This document shows positions 30,242-40,061 of a stretch of 44,371 nt of DNA, one piece after another; position 1 is the stretch's first letter; each line of letters starts with the position of its first letter. The notes beneath the pieces are model-generated. The model was not told the DNA's origin. It saw nothing but the letters and a program-made list of their open reading frames with translations, and made no database searches. The DNA comes from a virus: the IMG/VR virus record IMGVR_UViG_3300050821_001788, positions 1-44,371 of that record. One strand, given 5' to 3'. The translations under genes were made by a program, and so were the position numbers.

Positions 30242-32064
30242 TGCCTACCGCGCCCGGTCTTACCCCTACTGCCGTACCCAGCGTCTACGAGCCAGAGGTC
30301 CATCTCGACGTTCCGGTCGATGCCTTTGGCGGCGCGGTAGGCCATGCGCTTCAGGGTCTCGGTGGCCAGATCGAACAGTCCTCGGATAAGATTTGGCAAC
30401 GCGCGGTTGAGATGCAAGGGCTTCAGAATGAGACTGAGGCTAAGAACGCTGACGCGAAGTATATGATGGAATCTGGCAAGATGCATGCCGAGTTCATCAA
30501 TAAGGAAGGGCTTAACGCGGGGCCGCAGGCGCTTCAGCAGCATATCCAAGAGCTTCAAGATAAGCGCGTGGAGATCAGGAACTCGCTCGGGAACCCTGCG
30601 GCGCAGAAGATGTACGACGCGTCTTCGCTCGGGTTCATGGGCCGGAATATTTTTAACGCCGCAGGCCACTCCGGCCAGCAGATGAAGGTTGCGGGGAATA
30701 AGGCCAGTGATTCGAGAATCGATCTGGCCAAGACCTCGATCGGCGAGAACCCTGAAGACGATATAAACGTCCGCAGGATGCAGCGGGTGATCGAGTCAGA
30801 GACCGAAGCCAAAGGACGCACCTCTGGCTGGACGCCGGAACAGATCGAGGCGACGAAGCAGTCTGAGGTCTCTGAGGCAGTGATGCACCGAATCGCGGGC
30901 ATCTCCAAAACCAACGCGCCTAAGGCTCAGCGGATGCTCGACGACGCGATCGAACACGGAGCAATCCGACCACAAGACGCTGAGCGAATTCAAGCCACGG
31001 TGCAGACGCAGTTCCGTGATCAAGGCTCAAGGTTTATCTCGGATAAGGTTCTCGCAGGGCGTAGGAATGGCGATGAAGAGAATAAGCCCGTACAGGACTA
31101 TATTGATACTGCTCTGGACGAAGCTAAGAAGTACTCAACCAAAGACCCGCTATTCCAAGACTACGTCCGCAATCGAGTCGTTACCGACTACAATCGCCAG
31201 AAGGCCGTCGAGACCGATGCGGATAACCAAAACGTACGAACGATTGGGCAAGCCTTGCTCAAAGGCAATAAGGAAGGCGCCCTTCCCACTTCCATCGAAG
31301 AGCTTAAATCCATCGACCCCGCCGTAGGCCCTGCATGGGATGCGATCTCCCGCGATCCAAAGAAGCAGCAGGCGGTATTAAAGCAGCTTGAGTCCAACGC
31401 TAAGGGCGACCGCGTCGTCACCACCCCCGAGAACCTTCAACAATTCCACACCTTCCGTGGCCAAGCCCTTGCGGGAACCGATGACGAACGCGCGGAGTTC
31501 CTAGCGCATAACTTTGCCACCGAAGGAAAGATGACCATCTCTCAGCGTAACCAGCTAATGACGATGCAGGATCAGCTTAAGCATCGAGCCGCCCTTGCGA
31601 CTACCGACGACCCCCGCATCGCCCGCGCGCTACGCTTCCTGAAGCCCGATATGATCGCCGCAGGTATCGATCCTCGCGGAGGCGAACAACCTCGTAAGGA
31701 CTACTACGGCTTCGTTGGTGCGATGCAGGATCAACTGGATCAATACCAAAAAGACCACCCCGGCAAACTCCCGACTATGGAAGAAGTCCGGACCATGGGT
31801 GCGCAGTTGATGCAAGAACAGATCACTTCCAAGGGCATCATATCCTTCTTCGATACGAAGGAACCATTCTACAAGATGACCGTTCCCGATGACGATCTCA
31901 AGCGCCTCCGCGAGGACCCTTACTGGAAGAAACGCAACGTAGTTCCCAACGACGATATGCTATCCCGCATCTACCGCGCTGAGCAGTTCAAAGAAAAATA
32001 CGGCGGCTCGGCCAAGAAGCCCGCAGAAGCCGCATTCCCACCTAACGCGCCTGAGGGCAAATGA
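30241..32064 (+). CDS. T7 gp15-like internal virion protein
   Basis: A 607-residue, mostly helical protein without membrane segments. It has the helical tandem-like composition of gp15-type ejection proteins, which line the channel across the periplasm with gp16 (for example YMMESGKMHAEFINKEGLNAGPQALQQHIQEL and NAPKAQRMLDDAIEHGAIRPQDAERIQATVQ). The size is shorter than T7 gp15. TAATG and ATGA link it to the neighbours. The function comes from order and composition more than direct similarity. Confidence 0.75.
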   Translation: MPTAPGLTPTAVPSVYEPEVHLDVPVDAFGGAVGHALQGLGGQIEQSSDKIWQRAVEMQGLQNETEAKNADAKYMMESGKMHAEFINKEGLNAGPQALQQHIQELQDKRVEIRNSLGNPAAQKMYDASSLGFMGRNIFNAAGHSGQQMKVAGNKASDSRIDLAKTSIGENPEDDINVRRMQRVIESETEAKGRTSGWTPEQIEATKQSEVSEAVMHRIAGISKTNAPKAQRMLDDAIEHGAIRPQDAERIQATVQTQFRDQGSRFISDKVLAGRRNGDEENKPVQDYIDTALDEAKKYSTKDPLFQDYVRNRVVTDYNRQKAVETDADNQNVRTIGQALLKGNKEGALPTSIEELKSIDPAVGPAWDAISRDPKKQQAVLKQLESNAKGDRVVTTPENLQQFHTFRGQALAGTDDERAEFLAHNFATEGKMTISQRNQLMTMQDQLKHRAALATTDDPRIARALRFLKPDMIAAGIDPRGGEQPRKDYYGFVGAMQDQLDQYQKDHPGKLPTMEEVRTMGAQLMQEQITSKGIISFFDTKEPFYKMTVPDDDLKRLREDPYWKKRNVVPNDDMLSRIYRAEQFKEKYGGSAKKPAEAAFPPNAPEGK

Positions 32065-35000
32065 GTGACGTAGATGAATTCTTTGAGAATTCTCGACTCG
32101 CCGCGAAGCAGTCGAACTACAGCGCGCTCGACGCGGACCCGGAACAAGCTGCTCGCGCCGTCGACCTCTCCGCCTCCACCGGCGTCCCTTCCACCGCGAT
32201 CTATGGAGACCTCGATGGCTTCGAACGAGCGCACAAAGCCGCCCTTGGCTCTGCGATTATTTCCGATAACGAATACATTGCTGATTATCTTAATTCTCAT
32301 CCTATGGCTCCCAGAATCTCTCACGATGATCTTGGGGCTCTTGATGATCATAGTCGGAGCCTCACTGCACTCCCGGGCGAGAGCCGGTTGCAGAAATGGT
32401 TGAAGAGCGATAGCGTTGCGAAGTCGTTCTCGGAAGGCTTTGGCCAAGAGCCCTTTGGTCAGACGATGTTCAAGCGACCGTCTGATTTAGAGTGGGCCAT
32501 CTCGCATCCGGAGATCGCATCGGTCGCAGGCGCCGCGGCGATGCCAATCGAGTTCCTAGCACGCGCTACTGGTGGCCTTCTCCACATGGGCTACGATGGT
32601 ATGTCGCAGGTGTTTGGCGAGAAGTTCGCCCGCGAGATGACTGCTATGGCCGAATGGGGAATGATGCGGGGGGACCTGGGCGTCAAAGCCGCTGGCGGAC
32701 CTGCCGCAATGATCGAAGGCAACGCCGACCTCCTTCGCAAAATGCGCTCTGGTCTCGAGACCTCCGACCTCTACACCACCGCCAACCGCGAACCACCCGT
32801 CGGTATCCACCCTCTCCTCGACGACGCCAAGAAACTCCAAACCAAGGAGGACCTCGATGGCCTTGACGAAGCACTTAGAACAGCACAAAAATCAGCGACG
32901 CGAGATCGCTCGCCTGATTTCTTCGCGAACTTCGTCCGAGGACACGTCGGAGATCGCGAGATTGGAATCTCTGCTGATGCCGTACGTCAACTATACGGAG
33001 ACAAACCCCCAACCGTGGACGATAATCTACTCGGATGGATACCCGATATTGATAAAAAGCTCATCGCTGCGGAAGGGGTCGGGGGCGATGTCCAGGTCCC
33101 GATCGCGGATTGGTTGGCGAAGGTTGATCCGGAGGTGGCGAAGGCGTTGCATGATGATATTCGGGTAAGGGATGGGGGACTGACGGTTAATGAAGGGAAG
33201 ATCGAAGCCGAGCCGAAGGAAGTGATCTCGGAACCGGTCCCCGCCACCCGCGGCTCCGCAGGGCTCGAGCCGATGTTTTCGGTTGGGGATCGGAAGATAA
33301 CTCTAGAACGGAAAGCAGCCGCAGAGGGAACTAGATTTGGTCCTGAACAGGGCTTTCATGATTTTGATATTCTTGACGAGAATGGAAAGGTCGTTGGGGC
33401 AATTAACTTATCTCTACAGAAAGGCGGAAAGCAGGTTTATATAGAAGATATCCATGCAGGGCCTAGAGAAAGTAAGTATTACGACCCCAATTTTCTTGGC
33501 CCTTCGTTGGTTCGTGATCTACGTCGTCAGTTGAAAGAAGCTTTTCCACAGGCTGAGGAATTGACAGGTCACCGTGCTACTGGCGCTCGTTGGAAAGGAA
33601 AGCCAGATACAGCTATCGATGTAGTTAATCCAACACCGGTGATTAAGCTTGATCTAGATGGTGACGTCCAGCCTTTTCGTGATCTCCTAACGCCTTATTG
33701 GGAAGATGTTGGTAGTGGTCTAGAGGCCTTGTTTCATATTGAAGGTCAGGGCCTCGCAGCAGACTCCCCTATGGGCCAGATGGTCCTGCGGGAGATTCGA
33801 CGCTTAGCACCAGAAGCCGGTCGAGACGTTGCACATGCATTAGATATCCCCACCGCTAAGTATCGAACCTCAGGAGCTTACGTTCCGAACCTACGTTCGA
33901 TCTTCGTCTCGCTCGAAAGCAAAGACCCAATCGGCACTGCGCGCCACGAAGCAATCCATGCCCTCCGCGATATGCAATTGTTCACCGATGCCGAATGGCG
34001 CAACCTTGAAGCGTCGTCGCTACAACATGGCTGGGTGGAGAAGTATCGGATCAAGGAGAAATGGGGAAAGCTTGATCCTGAGATGCAGGTGGAAGAATCC
34101 ATCGCCGAGGCCTTTCGTGATTGGCGGAATGGTCAGCTTGAGGTCAAGGACCCAACGGTCTTCCAGCGGATCAAGGATTTCTTCGACGGCTTGCTGAAGC
34201 AGATCGCTGAGAAGCTCGGGGTCCGCAACGTCACCTGGGATCAGATTTTTGAAAGCATCGATTCGGGTGAGATCGGAGCGCGGGAGCAGATCGGCGAGGC
34301 CGAACAATGGAAGAAGCACGAGGCTGAGGATATTGATCCACAACTAAGTGTAGAGGAACCACCAAAACCAGCTAATGATCCTGATGCCTTTGGCAAAGAT
34401 AAATTCAAGTCTTATGGAGCAGCAGCACGGGATCAGTTAATCAAGAAAACGGTTGATAAGGATACTCACGTTGGCGATTATGCCTATTGGCAGAAGATCG
34501 CTGAGAAGGAGAATATTGGAGGTAGGTTAACAAATACTCCTAATGGTTACTTTGCTGCAAGGAAGTATAGTGAGGGTGATAAGACTACGATGCTTATTGA
34601 TCCTGAGGGTGTTAGAACTGTATATAAAGATGGCAACAAAGTTGTAAAAGAACTACATCGGGATGTTACTAAACCAAAGTTTCAAGTTGACGAAGGCGAA
34701 GGTCCAGGCCTCTACGATCGCGCCAAAGCCCTCGGCGTTACCCAGTCTCACATGGATCGTATGCTGCGTCTGATTGAAAAGCGCAACGCGGAAGACCTAG
34801 ACGCGGCTCAAAAGCGCGCCGAGGTTCGGCAGCGCCGTCGGTCTAACAAAGAATGGAAAGAACGCCGAACCACCCTCCGCGATGAAGTCCGCGAGTCGCT
34901 CCAGAACCGTCCCGATCTCGCGATGGATGAACTCTTTTCCAAGAACAAGATCAAGCTCGATCCCGCTACGCTATCCGAAGACCAACGCGCCCGCCTTCCC

Positions 35001-38000
35001 AAAGACTACATCCAGAAAAAAGACGGAGTCTCCCCCGATGACCTTGCTCCATACTTTGGCTATACTAGCGGCGACGCACTCGTCGAACGTCTCGGAATGC
35101 TTACTGAGGAACGACGGCGCTCCGGCATGTCTGCGCGGGAATTTTTTAATCGACTTGTCGATGTGGAAACTGACCGACGACTTAACGCAGAGTTTGGAGA
35201 TCGACAGCAATCAATCCTCGATGAAGCAAAGGATCAAGCGCTAAGCGAGACGCAGCTGAACCTAACGCATGAGGAGACCCTTGCCTATGCACTCAAGGCA
35301 GGAGCGGAGCCCCAGTTTACGAAAGAACAAACTCGTGCAATGGTCAAGCAGGTGTTCGATGATACTCCAGTTGGGCAGATATCCTCCGACCGATTGCTTC
35401 AGAAAGCCGGGACAATTGGTAAGAAGATCGAAGAAGCTGGTGCGAAAGGGAAGTGGGACGAGGCGTATCGGTTGAGTCAACAGCGGAACCATGCGGTGAT
35501 TGCAGCGAAGCTGGCGAGGGATTATGAGCGTCAGCGAGCGCAGTTCGATCGCACCGCGAAACAGTTCCGCAAGCGCGAGGTGGCTAATGTACCTGCTGAG
35601 TATACGAATTGGATACATGATATTCTTCAACGGACTGGTAACTCGGTTAACCGATCTATTCAAGACCTACAAGAGAACATCGCCCGCCAAGGTGAGACGA
35701 CCTTAGAGGACTTCGTCTCCGCGAAGGAAGCAGAATGGATGGGGCTACGAGAACTTCCCGTTGCGGACTTCTTGCTTGATACTGCTTTCAGAAAGCCAGT
35801 GGACGACCTTTCCCATCGCGATTTCATTGGCCTCAAGTCGTCTTTGGATAGTTTGATCAAGGCCGGTCGCGACGAAGGTAAGATATACCGCGAAGGCGAG
35901 GCTGCGGATCGGGCGGTGGTTCTACAAGAGATGCGTGACAAGCTCGCGACGTTCCCGATGAAGCAATTCCCCGCAACGCGTGGTCGTCTGCGAAAGGCCG
36001 CTGACTATCCGCGAGCCTTCATCGCCGGTATGACCAACATCGAAACCCTACTCAACCGCTGGGATCGCGCAGACCCTAACGGAATCTTCAACCGCTACGT
36101 CACGTATCCCCTCGCCAAAGCCTCCAACTACAAAAACGTCCTCCAGCGCCAGTACGATAGCGCGCTCAAAGCCCTAGGCCGCATCACCGACCGCGACAAA
36201 CTCGTCGACGCCCCCTTCGCCGACCCGCTCTCCCGCACGGAGGCCAATCCCAATGGCACACCCTGGACCGGCTTTACTCGAAACAACGTTATGGCGATGC
36301 TCCAGAATGCAGGGAATAAGAGCAACTGGACTGTCCTGGCGCGAGGCTATGGCGCTGATCCTGAAGCCCTCATGCAGTGGTTGCACAGGAATACGACTAA
36401 GGAAGACTGGGACCGTGCGCAGAAGATGGGTGATACAGTGTTCAAACCCCTCGTCGCAACTGCGGATAGAGTCTATGAGAGACTAACGGGTGCGACGATT
36501 GAGAAGATTCCGTTGGAGAAGATTCAGACGCCCTTCGGCGAGTATAAGGGCTGGTACCATCCGCTGATCGCCGATCCGCTCCGCAAGGAAGTCTGGGAGC
36601 AGCATCCGGATACAGGGGCTTGGGAACGGCGACCGACTGGAAAGAAGACTTCGGTCTATGATGATGATTTCTTTCATGCGTCTACGGCGAATGGGTATAC
36701 CAAGAAACGCACCGGCGCAACGTATCCGCTCGATCTCAACTTCGACGTGGTCCCTTCCCGCATCCGCCAGATGATCCACGACATAGCCTTCCGCGAGCCC
36801 ATCCTCGAGACCCAGAAGGTCTTCGATAACCGAGCCCTTCAGGCCGAGGTAACGAAGCATTACGGACCGATCTATACCGATCTCCTAATGCCCTACCTCC
36901 GAGGCCTTGCGGGAGCCGAATCGATCAACTCTAAAGCTGGCTCGATGGCGACGAAGGTCAGCGAGACCTTACGCCAGAACACCATCTCAACCCTAATCGG
37001 CTTCAACCCCTACACTGCGCTAAAGCACGGGCCAACGGCTTGGGTTATGTCGATGCGGGAGGTCGGGGGCAAGGACTTCCTCAACGCCGTTACTTCGCTC
37101 TATGGCAAGTCCGCAGAACTCGGCCTATCCAACTCCCAGTTCGCGATGAAATGGTCCGAGGAACTCCAGCGCCGCGAGCGTCATTGGCAGGATACGATCG
37201 CTGGTGAGCATCAACTACTAGGCAAAGAGATTTCCCCCCGCGAACGAATTATCCAAGCCGGCTCCTGGCTCGTTGCCCAGTCCGACATGATGTCCGCAAA
37301 GCCTACATGGATAGCACAGTATGAAAAATCAATTACTAACGGCCTTAGTCACGGCGACGCTATTGATCTGGCTGATCGGGCTGTACGTCGCGCACATGGG
37401 TCAACAGCACAGACAAACCAACCGGCCCTCGTCCGTGGCGGAGGACCGCTACATGGATGGCTCACTTCGGTGTATGGATTCTTTGGCACTGCCATGCAAC
37501 GTAGAATTGAAATCGCTCATGAATTGAATGACGCTTACCATCTGGTTAGCGATGGCGAAATCAAGTCCGCCGCGAGCAAGGTCCCCGGGATCACCGCAGA
37601 CATCTTCACCTACGTCATCTGGCCAACGATCGTGGAAGAATGGGTGACTGGCCTAACCACTGATGACCGTCGCGGGTGGGGCACCCATCTTGCCGCAGGT
37701 GCGTTTATGGGTCTATCGTCCTCTGTCCTCTACCTCCGCGATCTCATGCACGCGTTTGTCACAGGCCAGGACCCTTCGGTCGGTCTGCTCTCGACCCCGC
37801 TCCACGATGCCAATAACGTCCTTCGTCAATTCAAGAAAGGCCGTGAAGCCCTTGATCGAAAGAACGCTGGTAAGACCATCGGCGATACTCTTACCGTCTT
37901 CGGCGAGATGACCGGTATGGCACCGAAGACGATCGCCAACGCGATCCGCTTCGGCATCGACCTCGTTAACAAGCAGGCTCATCCGAAGTCTCTCACAGAC

Positions 38001-38051
38001 TACCGCATGGGCCTAACCCGTGGCACTGAAAAGAAACGAGTGGAGAAATAG
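32061..38051 (+). CDS. Giant (1996 aa) polyvalent internal virion protein with zincin metallopeptidase domain, T7 gp16 position
   Basis: In order: an N-terminal helical region (1-130) typical of giant phage ejection proteins; a hydrophobic stretch near 160-215; a conserved block with FVRGHVGD and DDNLLGWIPDID (about 280-390); a probable GNAT-like domain (about 410-523, with GKVVGAINLSL and NFLGPSLVRDLRRQL); a zincin metallopeptidase (about 548-760) with H629-E630-x2-H633 and a downstream EExxAE (678-683) as likely third ligand; an inserted domain (762-873); long helical regions; and a C-terminus with membrane-active hydrophobic segments (about 1843-1863 and 1874-1899). It is probably ejected into the host with DNA. 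Unlike T7 gp16 it has no visible transglycosylase domain; a separate lysozyme follows. Two inserts are A+T-rich. Confidence 0.85.
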   Translation: MSDVDEFFENSRLAAKQSNYSALDADPEQAARAVDLSASTGVPSTAIYGDLDGFERAHKAALGSAIISDNEYIADYLNSHPMAPRISHDDLGALDDHSRSLTALPGESRLQKWLKSDSVAKSFSEGFGQEPFGQTMFKRPSDLEWAISHPEIASVAGAAAMPIEFLARATGGLLHMGYDGMSQVFGEKFAREMTAMAEWGMMRGDLGVKAAGGPAAMIEGNADLLRKMRSGLETSDLYTTANREPPVGIHPLLDDAKKLQTKEDLDGLDEALRTAQKSATRDRSPDFFANFVRGHVGDREIGISADAVRQLYGDKPPTVDDNLLGWIPDIDKKLIAAEGVGGDVQVPIADWLAKVDPEVAKALHDDIRVRDGGLTVNEGKIEAEPKEVISEPVPATRGSAGLEPMFSVGDRKITLERKAAAEGTRFGPEQGFHDFDILDENGKVVGAINLSLQKGGKQVYIEDIHAGPRESKYYDPNFLGPSLVRDLRRQLKEAFPQAEELTGHRATGARWKGKPDTAIDVVNPTPVIKLDLDGDVQPFRDLLTPYWEDVGSGLEALFHIEGQGLAADSPMGQMVLREIRRLAPEAGRDVAHALDIPTAKYRTSGAYVPNLRSIFVSLESKDPIGTARHEAIHALRDMQLFTDAEWRNLEASSLQHGWVEKYRIKEKWGKLDPEMQVEESIAEAFRDWRNGQLEVKDPTVFQRIKDFFDGLLKQIAEKLGVRNVTWDQIFESIDSGEIGAREQIGEAEQWKKHEAEDIDPQLSVEEPPKPANDPDAFGKDKFKSYGAAARDQLIKKTVDKDTHVGDYAYWQKIAEKENIGGRLTNTPNGYFAARKYSEGDKTTMLIDPEGVRTVYKDGNKVVKELHRDVTKPKFQVDEGEGPGLYDRAKALGVTQSHMDRMLRLIEKRNAEDLDAAQKRAEVRQRRRSNKEWKERRTTLRDEVRESLQNRPDLAMDELFSKNKIKLDPATLSEDQRARLPKDYIQKKDGVSPDDLAPYFGYTSGDALVERLGMLTEERRRSGMSAREFFNRLVDVETDRRLNAEFGDRQQSILDEAKDQALSETQLNLTHEETLAYALKAGAEPQFTKEQTRAMVKQVFDDTPVGQISSDRLLQKAGTIGKKIEEAGAKGKWDEAYRLSQQRNHAVIAAKLARDYERQRAQFDRTAKQFRKREVANVPAEYTNWIHDILQRTGNSVNRSIQDLQENIARQGETTLEDFVSAKEAEWMGLRELPVADFLLDTAFRKPVDDLSHRDFIGLKSSLDSLIKAGRDEGKIYREGEAADRAVVLQEMRDKLATFPMKQFPATRGRLRKAADYPRAFIAGMTNIETLLNRWDRADPNGIFNRYVTYPLAKASNYKNVLQRQYDSALKALGRITDRDKLVDAPFADPLSRTEANPNGTPWTGFTRNNVMAMLQNAGNKSNWTVLARGYGADPEALMQWLHRNTTKEDWDRAQKMGDTVFKPLVATADRVYERLTGATIEKIPLEKIQTPFGEYKGWYHPLIADPLRKEVWEQHPDTGAWERRPTGKKTSVYDDDFFHASTANGYTKKRTGATYPLDLNFDVVPSRIRQMIHDIAFREPILETQKVFDNRALQAEVTKHYGPIYTDLLMPYLRGLAGAESINSKAGSMATKVSETLRQNTISTLIGFNPYTALKHGPTAWVMSMREVGGKDFLNAVTSLYGKSAELGLSNSQFAMKWSEELQRRERHWQDTIAGEHQLLGKEISPRERIIQAGSWLVAQSDMMSAKPTWIAQYEKSITNGLSHGDAIDLADRAVRRAHGSTAQTNQPALVRGGGPLHGWLTSVYGFFGTAMQRRIEIAHELNDAYHLVSDGEIKSAASKVPGITADIFTYVIWPTIVEEWVTGLTTDDRRGWGTHLAAGAFMGLSSSVLYLRDLMHAFVTGQDPSVGLLSTPLHDANNVLRQFKKGREALDRKNAGKTIGDTLTVFGEMTGMAPKTIANAIRFGIDLVNKQAHPKSLTDYRMGLTRGTEKKRVEK

Positions 38052-38053
38052 CC

Positions 38054-38713
38054 ATGCCTGATATCATGCAATACATCTGGCCACTGACCACGCTAGTGAT
38101 CTTCGGCGGTATGCTAGCTCTCTGCTGGAAGGCGTTGAACATCGCACATGATCTTGCGCAGATTGTGCTTAAGTCAGGGTTGGCGCAGCCGGGACAGGTG
38201 CCGCAGGTCTTGCCGATACCAAAGTCGGTACCAGTTGTACCCTCGCCTCCTATAGTCCCGGCTCCCACCCCGCCCACTCCCGAAGTCCCCGACGAAGCCG
38301 TAGACGTAGGCCTAGTGAACTTCATCAAGAAACAAGAAGGCTACTCCGCAAAGGCCTACTGGGACTTTAAGCAATACACCATCGGCTACGGTACCAAGGC
38401 CAACTCAGCAACCGAAGTTATCGACGAGGCCGAAGCCGAGCGTCGACTCCGCGCTGAGATCGTTGTGGCTGATAAGCTGGTTACCAATTTTGCCCCCGGC
38501 CTTCCAAAGGGCATCCACCAAGCCCTACTCGATCTAACCTACAACGCCGGGTCCGGCTGGGAACACCAATCCCTCGGCGCTGCGGTCAAGGCCGCGAAAT
38601 GGGACACCGTCAAAGCAGACATCCTCCAGTACAACCACGCTGGGGGACAGGTAAACGCCGCTCTAACCAAACGGCGCGAGGCTGAAGTATCGTGGTTCGA
38701 CAACCCTTTATAA
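38054..38713 (+). CDS. Membrane-anchored GH24 lysozyme (endolysin)
   Basis: A 219-residue muramidase. Residues 9-30 are a hydrophobic anchor (WPLTTLVIFGGMLALCWKAL), residues 45-80 a proline-rich linker, and residues 85-219 a GH24 lysozyme with E95, D104 and T109 (KKQEGYSAKAYWDFKQYTIGYGT region), close to the usual E-x8-D-x5-T. It cleaves peptidoglycan for lysis. The N-terminal anchor could be a signal-arrest-release (SAR) type, which would allow export by the host Sec system without a conventional holin. It heads the lysis cassette. Confidence 0.9.
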   Translation: MPDIMQYIWPLTTLVIFGGMLALCWKALNIAHDLAQIVLKSGLAQPGQVPQVLPIPKSVPVVPSPPIVPAPTPPTPEVPDEAVDVGLVNFIKKQEGYSAKAYWDFKQYTIGYGTKANSATEVIDEAEAERRLRAEIVVADKLVTNFAPGLPKGIHQALLDLTYNAGSGWEHQSLGAAVKAAKWDTVKADILQYNHAGGQVNAALTKRREAEVSWFDNPL

Positions 38714-38724
38714 AGGAGAGTGAT

Positions 38725-39111
38725 ATGACTGATACACCACAAGGCGTTGCTTCTACCATAACTACGTCTGGGACTTCTGGTATCCAGACCGCCGCTGCGA
38801 CTGCTGAGAAGGTCGTGGAGGCTATCGCAAAGGTCGAAGGCCCGATCCTTACCGGCGTTTCGATTTTCGTCCCCGGCGCTGCGGCGATCACGGTCCCGCT
38901 GGAGACCATCTTACCATTGATCATTCCCGATATTGAAAAGGCCCTTAACGATGTTGCTGCGGGCACCTACGGCGATCTCTGGGAAGTCTGCAAACAGTTC
39001 GTCGACCATATCAAAGTCGGAGCCCCGAACTCACCGATCCTATCGCAGGTCAAGGCAGTGATAGCAGCCGGTAGCCCCAAGCCCGACATGCCACCAGCGC
39101 CTTCAGCTTAA
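38725..39111 (+). CDS. Hypothetical lysis-cassette protein
   Basis: A 128-residue protein with a moderately hydrophobic middle (GPILTGVSIFVPGAAAITVPLETILPLIIPDIEKAL, about 40-75) and an end rich in P and A. No family is recognised. AAAGGAG precedes the ATG. Position between lysozyme and membrane proteins suggests a role in lysis or regulation of lysis, but the hydrophobic stretch has prolines and is not a typical single membrane helix. Confidence 0.55.
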   Translation: MTDTPQGVASTITTSGTSGIQTAAATAEKVVEAIAKVEGPILTGVSIFVPGAAAITVPLETILPLIIPDIEKALNDVAAGTYGDLWEVCKQFVDHIKVGAPNSPILSQVKAVIAAGSPKPDMPPAPSA

Positions 39112-39132
39112 CCCGAACGCAGCGGTGCGGAA

Positions 39133-39453
39133 ATGGCTGATAGTTCATTAGACCTTATCCTCAAAGTCGGGGAGATTGTTACTATCATCGGCAGCGTCGG
39201 TGTTGGGTTATTCACTATCGGCCGTTCCACTTCAAGGATGGAAACGTTGATCACAACCCAGGCCGATGATATCCTCGGTGTTAAGGCTGAGTTGAAGAAG
39301 CTAACGGATGTTATCACCGTGCAAGCTGTGCAGACGACCCGGATCGACAACCTGTCCTCGCTCCTAACCTCAGTCGAGAAACGAGTCGAGGACCTTCGTC
39401 GCGGGAATGGCTACATCACTGGTCGCAAGAGCATGGATGGAGAGTATCCGTGA
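39133..39453 (+). CDS. Membrane-anchored coiled-coil protein (possible spanin or holin-type)
   Basis: A 106-residue protein: one N-terminal membrane segment (about residues 8-28, LILKVGEIVTIIGSVGVGLFTIG) then a periplasmic or cytoplasmic coiled coil (VKAELKKLTDVITVQAVQTTRIDNLSSLLTSVEKRVEDLRR). This is the outline of an inner-membrane spanin, but no outer-membrane lipoprotein partner is seen. The ribosome site is weak. It overlaps the next gene by GTGA. Confidence 0.6.
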   Translation: MADSSLDLILKVGEIVTIIGSVGVGLFTIGRSTSRMETLITTQADDILGVKAELKKLTDVITVQAVQTTRIDNLSSLLTSVEKRVEDLRRGNGYITGRKSMDGEYP

Positions 39454-39881
39454 CCTCGCGGACCGAACCAAAAACCGTCATCGACCCAACCAAGAATGTT
39501 CTTGATCTAGTCGCGGCAGGTAGGATAGCGGATGCTAAGTTACGCGAAGCAGATGTCCGATTTAACGACAGTATGGCTAAGGCCGAGAAGGAACGGTTAG
39601 ATCAACTAGCTGCGCAGAAGTTGATGTTCGATCTGGAACTCGCGAAGGTGCTTCGGGCTAACCAAGATGCCGCATCGACCCTTCTCGCGACTCAGCTTAA
39701 GGAAGTTAAGAACGATCTCTCCGATCGCGTCTCGAAGCTGGAACAGTTCCGTTGGGAGACTGGGGGTAAGTCGCAGGGAGTCAGTTTGATCGGGGCAATA
39801 ATCACCGGCATCATCTTAGCTGTCACTGCGGCAATTGGTGCTGCGTCTTTTGTTCTTGCTGTGCTTCATCGTGGGGTATAA
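39450..39881 (+). CDS. Coiled-coil protein with C-terminal membrane anchor (lysis cassette)
   Basis: A 143-residue protein: a long charged coiled coil (about 15-105), then one membrane segment near the C-terminus (IGAIITGIILAVTAAIGAASFVLAV, 112-138). The topology is opposite to the previous gene, so they could pair across the membrane face. The GTG start is inside a GTGA overlap. Candidates are a holin-associated or spanin-like role; neither is established. Confidence 0.55.
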   Translation: MTSRTEPKTVIDPTKNVLDLVAAGRIADAKLREADVRFNDSMAKAEKERLDQLAAQKLMFDLELAKVLRANQDAASTLLATQLKEVKNDLSDRVSKLEQFRWETGGKSQGVSLIGAIITGIILAVTAAIGAASFVLAVLHRGV

Positions 39882-39896
39882 CTAAGGAGAACTAAA

Positions 39897-40061
39897 ATGC
39901 AGAATATCGGATTAATCCTACTCGTCTTCGCTTTCGTCATCGCCTGCATCTCAGTCCGTGTCGGCTCCGTCGGTGGCTGGTCATTGCTTCCGCTAGCGAT
40001 AGCGTTCTGGATCGCTTCAGAGCTAATCGGAGGCCTCGGTCGCGTTGCGGGGATGCACTAA
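39897..40061 (+). CDS. Small two-segment membrane protein (holin candidate)
   Basis: A 54-residue protein with two hydrophobic segments (IGLILLVFAFVIACISV and WSLLPLAIAFWIASELIGGLG). AAGGAG precedes the ATG at a good distance. Length and topology fit a class II holin, which would release the endolysin or depolarise the membrane. It is the best holin candidate in the cassette, but small size alone is not proof. Confidence 0.6.
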   Translation: MQNIGLILLVFAFVIACISVRVGSVGGWSLLPLAIAFWIASELIGGLGRVAGMH

